Shown here one piece after another: positions 15,623-23,971 of a stretch of 38,225 nt of DNA; the stretch's first letter is position 1; every line of letters begins with the position of its first letter. Both the position numbers and the translations under genes were made by a program. Location: positions 1-38,225 of the forward strand of contig DLZV01000031.1 of the NCBI GenBank assembly GCA_003447235.1, given 5' to 3'. Origin of the DNA: Prevotella sp. Its GTDB lineage: Bacteria > Bacteroidota > Bacteroidia > Bacteroidales > Bacteroidaceae. Under the pieces are notes generated by a model that made no database searches, was not told the DNA's origin, and saw only the letters and a program-made list of their open reading frames with translations.

Positions 15623-16837
15623 CTACGGTCTTACGTCCGCTGTCCTTTGTTCTGCCAAGGTATGGAAGGGGATGGCCTGCACGTCGGTCGTCACGCCGCC
15701 GTCATAGCCACAAGCGATGACCACGCAGTCGGTGTCAGGCTGGCCGTAGTTGAGCTTGCCAGTGAAGTCGCCTTGTCTTGTGAAGTCGTCAGCCTCGCCG
15801 CCATAGACAATCTTCAGCAGGTCGGCAGCGGCCTTCTTGGCGTCGCCGTTGTGGGCGCTTAGCTTTCTCTCCCAGACCTCTTTGCTCTGCACGTCGAGGA
15901 TATACTTGTCGTTGTTGGTGGTCTTGACTTCTACGTCACAACCATCTTTGTACGGCTGTATAACGGTGACGGTGAGCTGATTGCTTGATGCTTCCGTGGC
16001 CAGCGTGGTGAAGCGCTGCTCATAGACGGGAGATGTAATCTCGCCCGTAGAGGAGTTGACAGCATAGCAATAGGCCCAGTGGAGGGTCTCGGACTGCAGG
16101 GCCTGACCAGTGAACTCCTTGGCGTCAACGGTCTTCGTACCGCGGAACAGAGTCTGGTTCAAATAAAAATCGAGGTCCATGTCGTACTGCCCAGCTATGT
16201 AGTCCCAGTAGGCCTGGTCGGCAGCTTCGATGCTTCCATATTTCTCTATCATCAAGTCGCGGGTCTCGTCCGACACGATGAAGCAGTAGTACTGCTGCGT
16301 CTGGTCCTTCGGGGTGAAGGTGACGGTAGCCGTATTGGACTTGATGTCCGTGACGTTGACAGAGAACTCGTCATTGGCCTTGGCCTTGGTCGTTGCCGTG
16401 GCGCGGCTGAGACCTGCGGGCACTCCGTCATTGTCGTAGAGAAGGGCGTAGATGTAGTAGGTGGTGTTATCCTTCAGACCAGGGATCTGCAGGTACTTCG
16501 ACTCGCGCCAGTCCTCCATGTAGCGCTTCTTCATCTCGATGCGGACGTCGCGGTCGTTGCCAACCAGTTCCTCGTCGCCGACGTACATCAGCCAGTGGGA
16601 GCAGCCCTCGGGCATGGGGAAATCGACGAGGATGTAGTCTGTGCCAGTCTCCTCGACATCGATGTTCATGGTCAGCGGTGTCACCTCCTCAAAGGTCATG
16701 CTCTTGATGTTTTTGGTGAAGATGGGCGTCACCTCGCCGTCGGTGGTATGGATTCTCAACACACCGTCGCCCGGTTTCTGGGCCATAGCCGCCACAGAGA
16801 GCACGGAGGCGGCGATAGTTGCTATGATCTTTTTCAT
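15623..16837 (-). CDS. Secreted protein with Fn3-like domains (intact paralogue)
   Basis: A 404-aa exported protein of unknown function. The start at 16837 gives the signal peptide MKKIIATIAASVLSVAAMAQ; a longer frame adds nine unlikely residues. Residues about 30-50 hold the cassette's shared N-terminal module, TTDGEVTPIFTKNIKSMTF. Beta-sandwich, Fn3-like sequence follows (YYIYALLYDNDGVPAGLSRATATT, then a second repeat from about 165). The C-terminal half has aromatic-rich stretches (QAYWDYIAGQYDMDLDFYL). It has no lipobox and no T9SS C-terminal signal. It is similar along most of its length to the broken gene upstream (YIYALLYDNDGVPAGL here, TIYVLAYDENGLPTGL there), so it arose by tandem duplication. 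It is the last gene of the cassette, 36 nt downstream of its paralogue. Confidence 0.8.
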   Translation of the reverse strand: MKKIIATIAASVLSVAAMAQKPGDGVLRIHTTDGEVTPIFTKNIKSMTFEEVTPLTMNIDVEETGTDYILVDFPMPEGCSHWLMYVGDEELVGNDRDVRIEMKKRYMEDWRESKYLQIPGLKDNTTYYIYALLYDNDGVPAGLSRATATTKAKANDEFSVNVTDIKSNTATVTFTPKDQTQQYYCFIVSDETRDLMIEKYGSIEAADQAYWDYIAGQYDMDLDFYLNQTLFRGTKTVDAKEFTGQALQSETLHWAYCYAVNSSTGEITSPVYEQRFTTLATEASSNQLTVTVIQPYKDGCDVEVKTTNNDKYILDVQSKEVWERKLSAHNGDAKKAAADLLKIVYGGEADDFTRQGDFTGKLNYGQPDTDCVVIACGYDGGVTTDVQAIPFHTLAEQRTADVRP

Positions 16838-16873
16838 TGTTTTTCTTCTTTCGTTGTTGTACATACAATAGGC

Positions 16874-17833
16874 TTAGAAACTTCCTCCAGGCACCGTGAT
16901 CTTAGTCTTGAAGGCGCGGGTAGCGGGTGCGCCCTCGTCCAGTCCGACAGCGATGATGTAGTAGTCGGTATCGACATCCTTGCGCACGCGGAACTCCCAC
17001 AGACCATCTCTGAGGTCCTCGTCGCGAGTACGGGCCAGGTCGGTCGGGTTGATGTTGTCGGCCTCGTAGCAAAGGGCGCGGAGCAGCGCTGCGTCGGTCT
17101 TGTACAGGTCAACGTAGGCGGCGGGTTGCATGGTGATGAAATAGGGGGTGTTGGTAGTCGGGGCAGCCTTGATCTGCTGGTCTCCCCACTCGTTGGAGAG
17201 GACGGTCAAGGGGATGTCCATGTCCACAGGTGTCGGGGCGTTGGTGTGGATGCTGTCAACCTGAATTGGCGTGACGAGGTTGCCGTCGTCGTCCATTCCG
17301 AAGGTGATGACGACCTGGCGAGCGTCCCACATCAGGTGGTTGCCATCGCCCTCGTAGGTGCCCTCGCGGCGGTCGTACTTCATCATGGTCTGCCAGTTCT
17401 CGCCATACCAGGAGGCGAAGGTGGACCACATGCTGATGAAGTGCTTGATGACGTCGCCGTTGGTGCCTTCCTCCAGCTGCCAGCGCTGGTAGTAGTCATA
17501 GCCTGTGGCGAAAGTGCAGTACTTCACGGAAGCGTCCTTGGCCGTGACGTTGTACTTGAGTGTTGTTGTTCCGACGTGTGTCGTCGTGACTGTGAAGGGA
17601 TCGTCGGCCACGGCACCCGTGGAGCAGGTAAGGCTCTTCAGACCCGTGGGCAGACCGTTCTCGTCGTATGCGAGCACATAGATGGTGTAGATACTCTCCG
17701 GCTTGAGGAAGTCGAAGGCCAGCGTATAGGATCCCTTGGCGTCGCAGACGCTATGCTTCTGCACATACTCGGTGTAGTTGATGTTGGGGTCCTTCTCGCT
17801 GCCAGCGACGATGGCTGCTTGGACGCGTGTCAC
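16874..17833 (-). pseudogene. 3' part of a frameshifted secreted Fn3-like protein
   Basis: A frame of about 319 codons that lacks a signal peptide. Its first usable start is a GTG at 17833 overlapping the TGA of the upstream fragment (GTGA). The same frame remains open further upstream and there encodes SSSIGINIEAEASVTRVQA, which lines up with PLTMNIDVEETGTDYIL of the paralogue at 15623-16837. This shows that the true protein continues from the fragment at 17830-18066. Fn3-like sequence (YTIYVLAYDENGLPTGL) and an aromatic C-terminal region are intact. Joined, the two parts give about 397 aa against 404 aa for the paralogue. It may instead be read as a separate coupled gene, but then the product would have no export signal. 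Confidence 0.75.
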
Positions 17834-18066
17834 ACTTGCTTCGGCCTCGATGTTGATGCCGATGGAGGAGGAGTCTTGTAGCGCTCCGTGACGTGTACCT
17901 CGGCTGCTTTCACTGTCGTGAGCTGCATGGAGTCGATCTCGTCGGTAAGGGCCGCGAGCTTGCTTCCGTCTTGCAGCGTCAACTTCATCTTGTAAAGTGG
18001 CTCCTGGGCCAGCGCAGTCATGCCGCAGAAGAAAAGGGCGGACATGAGGAGTATGGATTTCTTCAT
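17830..18066 (-). pseudogene. 5' part of the frameshifted secreted protein (signal peptide and N-terminal module)
   Basis: A 78-codon frame that starts 3 nt after the upstream gene's stop. It encodes a signal peptide (MKKSILLMSALFFCGMTALAQ), then the shared module LQDGSKLAALTDEIDSMQL, and then runs into a low-complexity tail (KTPPPSASTSRPKQV) before TGA. The tail is the wrong reading of a GGA-repeat region (17865-17874). A change equivalent to a -1 shift near there restores similarity to the paralogue. I see no classic slippery heptamer, so mutation or a base-calling error is more likely than programmed frameshifting. Confidence 0.75.
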
Positions 18067-18069
18067 AGA

Positions 18070-18537
18070 TTACTTTCTGAATTTAAGTGTTGTGTTGTTG
18101 ATGTTCAGAATATAGATGCCAGCAGGCTTGCCCGAAAGATCGATGGTCTGGCCCTGCCACTGCTTGTCGTTCCAGACAATACGGCCTGCTGCGTCATAGA
18201 CGGCTACGTTGTAGATCTTGCCAGGCTCCGTGCCATTGATACGGAGAATGCCGGTTCCGCGCTCCGCACTCACGGTGATGTTGGTTTCTCCCATCTTCAC
18301 ATTGTCGAAACCGGTGGCCAGGCTGAAGGTGATCTCCACGATGTCGCTCATCATGTATTCCTCGGGCTCTTGATTACCGCTACGGTGCAAGATGACGGCG
18401 GGGCCGTCGAAGGTGAAGGTGGTAATCTGACCTTTGTCAAACTCCTTCTTGCCGTCCGTGGATGTTACCGTGACTACTTCCTGTGCGCCGGCGGAGGCAC
18501 TCAGTGCCAATGCAGCGAAAATTAATAGAATAGACAT
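18070..18537 (-). CDS. Small secreted protein with type IX (Por) C-terminal sorting domain
   Basis: A 155-aa protein and the first gene of the secreted cassette. The ATG at 18537 gives a short signal peptide (MSILLIFAALALSASAGAQ); an upstream in-frame start is unlikely because it would lie inside the promoter. Two copies of the cassette's short module follow: TVTSTDGKKEFDKGQITTFTF (about 24-43) and a weaker one ending MSDIVEITF (63-71). Residues about 85-155 match the T9SS type A sorting domain: strand ILRING, then YNVAVYDAAGRIVW, IDLSGKPAGIYILNI and the terminal Lys-rich LKFRK. This suggests passage through the type IX secretion system to the surface. Almost no cargo domain lies between signal and sorting domain. 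The function is unknown. Confidence 0.8.
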   Translation of the reverse strand: MSILLIFAALALSASAGAQEVVTVTSTDGKKEFDKGQITTFTFDGPAVILHRSGNQEPEEYMMSDIVEITFSLATGFDNVKMGETNITVSAERGTGILRINGTEPGKIYNVAVYDAAGRIVWNDKQWQGQTIDLSGKPAGIYILNINNTTLKFRK

Positions 18538-18569
18538 TGATATAACTTGTTGTTGAATTATTAATGTTG

Positions 18570-18601
18570 CAAAGTTACAATAAAACCCCTGAGTGCGCAA
18601 G
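18570..18601 (-). promoter_or_regulatory. Promoter of the secreted-protein cassette
   Basis: Minus-strand TAACTTTG (18570-18577), with a CTTG -33-like box (18598-18601) 20 nt away, fits the Bacteroidetes consensus with one mismatch. It would give a leader of about 30 nt before the ATG at 18537. Confidence 0.6.
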
Positions 18602-19000
18602 CCGTCTCATCACTTTTTCAAAACTGCGTTGCATTTCTTTTTCTTGTATAAATGCTTTAACACCAAGCGTTTATGCTTACATCAACTTGTAGTTAATAGT
18701 TTACTATTATCTGAAAAGCCACATGGAAATCCTGTTTTAGTAATTGAAAATGAAGAGGCGTGTTCGTCAGTTTTTGGGCCTTGCTGCTTAGTCTTTGGCT
18801 GGAGAACCCGATAGTCTTTTTCTGTTTCGTGGGTCTGAGGCTTCTCAGTAGTGTCGACCTTCTTAATTCATAGTTTAAACAACGGGTGCAACATGAACCA
18901 TTATTGACATTTCGCGATGTCAATTTCTATTCATGTAGCACCCGTTGTTTGGGTGTTTTTGCTCCTTTGATCTTAGGATGTAGGCTGGCTTGAACAGGGT
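18602..19000 (+). other. Non-coding stretch between the cassette promoter and polA
   Basis: About 400 bases without a convincing gene. Frames on both strands (for example minus 18693-18923) lack family resemblance, a good start context and normal composition, and the minus one runs through the large hairpin. The only clear structure is the nested inverted repeat at 18877-18950, listed separately. The DNA is AT-rich compared with the flanking genes. Confidence 0.6.
18877..18950. repeat. Long nested hairpin downstream of polA
   Basis: AAACAACGGGTGC-A-ACATGAA (18877-18897) pairs with TTCATGT-A-GCACCCGTTGTTT (18930-18950): 20 pairs with a single central A/A mismatch. Inside, TTGACAT (18904-18910) pairs with ATGTCAA (18917-18923) around TTCGCG. 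On the plus strand it is followed by GGGTGTTTTTG; on the minus strand by AAACTATG. It may end polA transcription (minus), be a small structured RNA, or be a miniature mobile-element relic. The sequence alone does not decide. Confidence 0.6.
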
Positions 19001-21763
19001 TTAGTGTGCTTCCAGCCAGTTTCGTCCCCAGCCTGCGTCGGCCACGAGGGGTACGGAGAGTGTATAGGCATGTTCCATCTCTTCCACGACAATGCGTTCG
19101 ACAAGTGCTTTCTCTTCGGGATAGACAGAGAAATTGAGCTCATCATGTACTTGCAGGATCATTTTCGACCGGATGCCTTCCTCAGCGAAGCGGCGGTGGA
19201 TGCGGATCATTGCCACTTTGATGATGTCGGCTTCGCTTCCTTGTATCGGTGCGTTGATAGCGTTGCGCTCGGCAAATCCCCTAACGGTGTTGTTGCGAGA
19301 GGTGATATCAGGTAGGTAGCGGCGACGATGGAAGATGGTCTCAGCGTAACCCTTCTCGCGTGCCAATTGTTTGGCTTGTTCCATGTAGGCGTGGACACGG
19401 GGGAAGGTCCTGAAATAGTCGGCGATGAGGTCGCGCGCCTCCCCGTTGGCTATTCCCATCCGTTGAGCCAGCCCGAAGGCCGTGATGCCGTAGATAATGC
19501 CAAAGTTGGCTTGCTTGGCTTTTTTTCGTTGTGCGTCCTCGACACGCTCTATCGGTTCGTGCCATATCTTGGCGGCTGTAGCTCGGTGGATATCCTGTCC
19601 GCTCCTAAACGCTTCGATCATGTTTTCATCGCCACTAAGGTGGGCCATGATGCGCAGCTCTATTTGCGAGTAGTCAGCAGAGAAGAACAGACACCCCTCT
19701 TCAGGGATAAAGCACTTGCGAATTTCCTTGCCGTCATCGTCTCTGACGGGGATGTTCTGCAAGTTAGGGTCGCTTGACGAGAGGCGACCTGTGGCTGTCA
19801 CTGCTTGGTTGAAAGAAGTGTGGATGCGGCCCGTGCGAGGGTTGATGAGTTTCGGAAGCGCATCGACATAGGTGCCCAATAGTTTTTTTAGACCTCGGTG
19901 GGCAAGAATGTTGTCCACTATGGGATGCTTGCCACTGAGGGATTGCAGTACTTCTTCGGAGGTGACGTACTGTCCTGTCTTTGTCCGCTTGGGATTGTCG
20001 ACCAAATGCAATTTGCCGAAAAGAATCTCACCGACTTGCTTGGGACTTGCGATGTTGAATGTTTCACCGGCCTCTTCGTAGATGCGTGTCTCATAGAGGT
20101 GAAGCCGTTCGTTGAAGATACGGGAGGTCTCTTTTAAGGCTTCTGTGTCGAGACAGACGCCCGTTTGTTCCATATCGGCCAGGACTGGAACGAGGGGCAT
20201 CTCGATCTGCCAAAACAAATCTTCTCCGCCAACCTCTTTAAGTTTTGGTTCCAGGATATGGTAGAGGCGCAAGGTAATATCGGCATCCTCGCAAGCGTAA
20301 GCATAGACCGCCTCTGGTGGTAAGTCACGCATGTTTTTCTGCCCTTTTCCCTTCGGTCCGATGAGTTCTTCTATGTGCACGGTCTTGTAGTGGAGATAAA
20401 CCTCTGCAAGGTAGTCCATGCCGTGGTGGAGTTCTGGCTGGATGATATAGTGGGCGAGCATCGTGTCAAAGATACGACCCTTCACCGTGATACCATAGTT
20501 GTGGAGCACCTCCATGTCGTACTTGATATTTTGTCCCACCTTGAGAATCTTCTCGTCTTCAAATAGCGGTTTGAATATCGAAAGCATTTTTAACACCTCT
20601 TCACGGTTGTCTTTTACGGCTATGTACCAAGCCTCTTTTTCCTTCACGGCGAAACTGAATCCCACCAATTCGGCTTCCATCGGGTGTACGGAGGTTGTCT
20701 CTGTGTCTAAACAAAGAATTTCTTTTGTCCGTAAAAAATCATATAAAGCAAGCGCATTGTCCACATTATCAATGAGATGGTATTCTTGTTGCGTTGTTTT
20801 AATGCTTTCATACTGCTCGTTTTTTGTTTCTTCTTGGCCGTCGGACGTAATTTCAGCAAAGAGATCAAGCTGTCTTTGACTCTTTTTCTTGGTTTTTTCG
20901 GCCTTTCCCAAAAACTTGTTCGTAAGAGTCTTAAACTCCAGTTCGTCGAAGAGTTTTGCCAATGTCTCCGCATCCGGCTCCTTACACTTCATCGCTTCGA
21001 GATCGAGACTGATAGGAACGTCTTGTCGAATGGTTGCCAAGAAATAGGATAGCTTGATGTCTTCGGTAGCATTCATTACCTTCTCCTTCATTTTCCCTTT
21101 CAGTTGGTCTGTGCTCTCAAGGAGGTTGGCAACGGAGCCAAACTGGTTGATAAGTTTGACAGCTGTCTTTTCGCCCACACCAGGACATCCGGGAAAGGTG
21201 TCTGCGCTATCACCCATTAGTGCCAACAGGTCGATTACCTGCGCGGGGGTAGCTATACCATATTTCTGTTGTACTTCCTCTTTGCCGATGATATCATAGC
21301 CTCCGCCATGGCGAGGCTTGTACATCTTCACGTTGTCGGCTATCAATTGACCATAGTCCTTGTCGGGGGTGAGCATATAGGTTAAAATGCCCATTTCATC
21401 GGCTTGGTGCGCAAGCGTTCCTATCACGTCGTCGGCTTCGAAGCCATCCTTCTGTAGTACGGGAATACGTAGAGCGCCGAGGATATCTTGAATGATAGGT
21501 ACGGAGCGCTTGATGTCCTCGGGAGTTTCTTGTCTCTGTGCCTTATAGGCGGAAAACTTTTCGTGACGGAAGGTCTTGCCGTGGTCGAAGGCCACGCCTA
21601 TGTAGTCGGGTTGCTCTTTGGTCAATACCTCATGTAGTGTATTGCAAAAACCCATAATGGCCGACGTGTTGAGCCCCTTACTATTGATGCGCGGTGTGCG
21701 CAGAAGGGCATAGTAAGAGCGATAGATGATCGCATAGGCGTCGAGAAGAATCAGTTTTGTCAT
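19001..21763 (-). CDS. polA: DNA polymerase I
   Basis: A 920-aa repair and Okazaki-fragment polymerase with all three domains. The N-terminal 5'-3' flap nuclease (about 1-290) starts MTKLILLDAYAIIYRSYYALL and has the SGADD-like region GFEADDVIGTLA and GDSADTFPGCPGVGEKTA. The 3'-5' proofreading domain looks active: D353 and E355 in DTETT, NIKYDMEVL, and YACEDAD for Exo III. The polymerase domain has motif A DYSQIELRIMAHLS (D697), the O helix in RKKAKQANFGIIYGITAFGL, and motif C VHDELNF (D874-E875). Many bacteria have lost proofreading in PolA; this one has not, judging by residues. A TACTTTTA box (21785-21792, minus) may be its -7 element. It is divergent from the prenyl synthase gene. Confidence 0.98.
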   Translation of the reverse strand: MTKLILLDAYAIIYRSYYALLRTPRINSKGLNTSAIMGFCNTLHEVLTKEQPDYIGVAFDHGKTFRHEKFSAYKAQRQETPEDIKRSVPIIQDILGALRIPVLQKDGFEADDVIGTLAHQADEMGILTYMLTPDKDYGQLIADNVKMYKPRHGGGYDIIGKEEVQQKYGIATPAQVIDLLALMGDSADTFPGCPGVGEKTAVKLINQFGSVANLLESTDQLKGKMKEKVMNATEDIKLSYFLATIRQDVPISLDLEAMKCKEPDAETLAKLFDELEFKTLTNKFLGKAEKTKKKSQRQLDLFAEITSDGQEETKNEQYESIKTTQQEYHLIDNVDNALALYDFLRTKEILCLDTETTSVHPMEAELVGFSFAVKEKEAWYIAVKDNREEVLKMLSIFKPLFEDEKILKVGQNIKYDMEVLHNYGITVKGRIFDTMLAHYIIQPELHHGMDYLAEVYLHYKTVHIEELIGPKGKGQKNMRDLPPEAVYAYACEDADITLRLYHILEPKLKEVGGEDLFWQIEMPLVPVLADMEQTGVCLDTEALKETSRIFNERLHLYETRIYEEAGETFNIASPKQVGEILFGKLHLVDNPKRTKTGQYVTSEEVLQSLSGKHPIVDNILAHRGLKKLLGTYVDALPKLINPRTGRIHTSFNQAVTATGRLSSSDPNLQNIPVRDDDGKEIRKCFIPEEGCLFFSADYSQIELRIMAHLSGDENMIEAFRSGQDIHRATAAKIWHEPIERVEDAQRKKAKQANFGIIYGITAFGLAQRMGIANGEARDLIADYFRTFPRVHAYMEQAKQLAREKGYAETIFHRRRYLPDITSRNNTVRGFAERNAINAPIQGSEADIIKVAMIRIHRRFAEEGIRSKMILQVHDELNFSVYPEEKALVERIVVEEMEHAYTLSVPLVADAGWGRNWLEAH

Positions 21764-21799
21764 GCTAATGATATTTTTAAAGTGTAAAAGTACAAATTT

Positions 21800-21833
21800 T
21801 TTGTGATATTCTCCGATTAAATCCTTAATTTTG
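21800..21833 (+). promoter_or_regulatory. Promoter of the polyprenyl synthase gene
   Basis: TTTG (21800-21803), a 22-nt spacer, then TAATTTTG (21826-21833). The spacer is one or more nt longer than the usual 19-21. The start would fall near 21837, giving a short leader of about 16 nt before the ATG at 21853. Confidence 0.55.
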
Positions 21834-21852
21834 TATCAAATTTCGGACTTTC

Positions 21853-22830
21853 ATGGATTACGTATCGCTCATCAAGGAGCCTATCTCGCACGAATTAGCC
21901 GATTTCATCGGGCTATTCAACAGCAGTCTTACCCATGACGACGGTATGCTGGGCTGTGCATTGGAGCACGTCAAGCAGCGCGCTGGGAAACGGATGCGTC
22001 CTATTTTGATATTGCTGATGGCCAAAAACTTTGGTGCTGTCTCGCAAGTAACGCTGCATTCCGCCGTAGGACTTGAGCTTTTGCACACTGCATCTCTTAT
22101 TCACGACGATGTTGTGGACGAAGCAAAGGAACGTCGTGGACAAGCCAGCACCAACGCACTGTTTGACAACCGTGTAGCCGTGCTGGTAGGCGACTATGTG
22201 CTTTCTACCGCTTTGCTTCACATTGCTTATAGTGGGCGTGAGCGAATCGTTACCAATTTGGCAAAATTAGGCCAGACCTTGTCGAATGGTGAGATTCTCC
22301 AGCTCTCGAACATTCAGAACCGTGAAGTGTCGGAGGATGTGTATTACGAGATCATCAAGAATAAAACTGCCGCGCTCTTTAGTGCTTGCGCAGGAATCGG
22401 TGCTTTGTCTGTCGGTGCTACTGAGGATGAAGTGACTGCGGCGGAGGAGTTTGGCCATAACTTGGGAGTGATTTTCCAGATTCGAGACGATATTTTCGAT
22501 TATTATGATGATGCCAATATTGGAAAGCCCACTGGCAATGACATGGCGGAAGGGAAACTTACACTCCCCGTGATATACGCATTGCATAAAGCGGGCAAGG
22601 CTGAGCACTGGAAATTGGTAACAAAAGTGAAGGACGGAACTGTTACGAAGGAGGAAATAGCCCGTCTTGTAGCGTTTGCAAAGGACAATGGTGGTATAGA
22701 ATATTCAGAGGGTAGGATGCGTTTCTACCACCAGTTGTGTCTTCAGTTCCTTGATGATTATTGTCACGACGAGAAGATTGCCGCCGCCCTTCGTGCTTAT
22801 CTTGACTATGTCAGCGAACGCACTAAATAA
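21853..22830 (+). CDS. ispB: Polyprenyl (octaprenyl-type) diphosphate synthase
   Basis: Trans-prenyltransferase that elongates farnesyl diphosphate with IPP to a long chain, most likely the side chain of menaquinone, which the fumarate reductase in this window needs. The 325-aa protein has the first aspartate-rich motif LIHDDVVDEAKERRG (D85, D86, D89) and the second, QIRDDIFDYYDD (D212, D213, D216), with GKRMRP upstream for IPP binding. The residues before the first motif (LLHTASL) are small enough to allow long products, but chain length cannot be fixed by eye. The gene is monocistronic and converges on deoC. Confidence 0.92.
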   Translation: MDYVSLIKEPISHELADFIGLFNSSLTHDDGMLGCALEHVKQRAGKRMRPILILLMAKNFGAVSQVTLHSAVGLELLHTASLIHDDVVDEAKERRGQASTNALFDNRVAVLVGDYVLSTALLHIAYSGRERIVTNLAKLGQTLSNGEILQLSNIQNREVSEDVYYEIIKNKTAALFSACAGIGALSVGATEDEVTAAEEFGHNLGVIFQIRDDIFDYYDDANIGKPTGNDMAEGKLTLPVIYALHKAGKAEHWKLVTKVKDGTVTKEEIARLVAFAKDNGGIEYSEGRMRFYHQLCLQFLDDYCHDEKIAAALRAYLDYVSERTK

Positions 22831-22876
22831 AGGAGAAGGGTAGGGACAATAGTCTCTTTTAAAGATCATAAAGTAG

Positions 22877-22924
22877 CGTCAATGGCCAAATCACCAGGAG
22901 TTTCTGATGGTTTGGCCATTGACG
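22877..22924. terminator. Probable bidirectional terminator between ispB and deoC
   Basis: Perfect 14-bp inverted repeat CGTCAATGGCCAAA (22877-22890) / TTTGGCCATTGACG (22911-22924), extended by one wobble pair toward the loop. It sits between two convergent genes. The U-tract is weak on both sides (TTATAATTTC on plus). Confidence 0.6.
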
Positions 22925-23007
22925 TTATAATTTCAACTTAGTTGCCGGTATGTTCCGGAAGCGTTTTCAGTCTTATAGGAAGACTTGGAGCAACTGAAAC
23001 GAAGCTT

Positions 23008-23952
23008 TTAGAAGAACTTCACCTCTTCTCCTACTATTTCGCTCAGCAAGAGGTTGGCTAGGCGACTCGTTCCGAGGCGGAACCACTGGTTGGTAAGCCA
23101 TTTCTCGCCAAGCACTTCCTTGACAATAGTGTAGTAGATGACGGCGTCCATCACAGTATTGATGCCTCCAGCAGGTTTTAAACCGATTTGGATGCCCGTT
23201 TTATCGTAGTACTCCTTGATGGCTTGACACATTACATAAACGGCCTCCGGTGTAGCAGAGACTTTTTCCTTGCCAGTGGAAGTTTTGATGTAGTCGGCAC
23301 CTGCATACATGGAAAGAATGGAGGCCTTCTTGATGTTGGATGCAGTCACGAGGTCACCTGTTTCCAGAATCACTTTCATTGCAACTGCTTGTCCACAAGT
23401 CTCTTTCAGTTCTGCAATGTCGTCGCACATACTTTCATAGGCACCTGTGAGGAATTTGCCTACTGGCATGACAATATCGATCTCGTTGGCACCGTCTTTG
23501 ATGGCAAGTGCCGTTTCGGCCACTTTTACTTCAATGAGAGCCTGTGATGAGGGGAAGGAGCCACTGACGCATGCTATATTTACACCTTCTACCTCCAAGG
23601 TGTCGTTGACGACCTCGGCAAAGCACGGGAAGACGCAAATGGTGGCTACGTGTGGTAGGTCGGGATAGACCTCGTCGAACCGGTTGACATTCTCCGTAAA
23701 CTGCAACACGCTCACGTCTGAATCAGTAGTATGTAGTGTGGTAAGTTCCACACTCCCCAAGAGAAATTTCTTTACTTCTGGAGTGTCGTTTTCATGTGCT
23801 TTTTCAGCAATGATTTTCTTTACTTCCTCGCGAACTTCCGCATCGTCCACATCAGTGTTATATTGTGCTAGCACTTGCTCGTATTTGTTCTCTGACTGGA
23901 TACTTTTGGCACGCTCTATATCCTGTCTTACAGTGTCTTTGATTGAAGTCAT
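23008..23952 (-). CDS. deoC: Deoxyribose-phosphate aldolase
   Basis: Class I aldolase that splits 2-deoxyribose-5-phosphate into glyceraldehyde-3-phosphate and acetaldehyde, feeding deoxynucleoside carbon into glycolysis. The 314-aa length is longer than the common 220-250 aa type because of an N-terminal extension of about 70 aa, as in the Bacteroidetes form. The Schiff-base lysine is K223 in YIKTSTGK. D159 in NEIDIVMPVG, K193 in AMKVILETG and the KPAGGI segment complete the site. It is the last gene of the dtd-mazG-deoC run, 19 nt after the MazG-like gene. Confidence 0.95.
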   Translation of the reverse strand: MTSIKDTVRQDIERAKSIQSENKYEQVLAQYNTDVDDAEVREEVKKIIAEKAHENDTPEVKKFLLGSVELTTLHTTDSDVSVLQFTENVNRFDEVYPDLPHVATICVFPCFAEVVNDTLEVEGVNIACVSGSFPSSQALIEVKVAETALAIKDGANEIDIVMPVGKFLTGAYESMCDDIAELKETCGQAVAMKVILETGDLVTASNIKKASILSMYAGADYIKTSTGKEKVSATPEAVYVMCQAIKEYYDKTGIQIGLKPAGGINTVMDAVIYYTIVKEVLGEKWLTNQWFRLGTSRLANLLLSEIVGEEVKFF

Positions 23953-23971
23953 ATTCTTTCTGTTTATTTGT

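Noticed and set aside
16079..17881. Open frame of about 600 codons on the plus strand over the secreted cassette
   Set aside because: It spans several minus-strand genes that have signal peptides and paralogy. The plus-strand product is repetitive, rich in V, G and D, and without a domain. It would also cross the intergenic gap and the frameshift.
18693..18923. 76-codon minus-strand frame in the 18602-19000 gap
   Set aside because: Runs through the large hairpin, has no start-region support and resembles no family; treated as chance.
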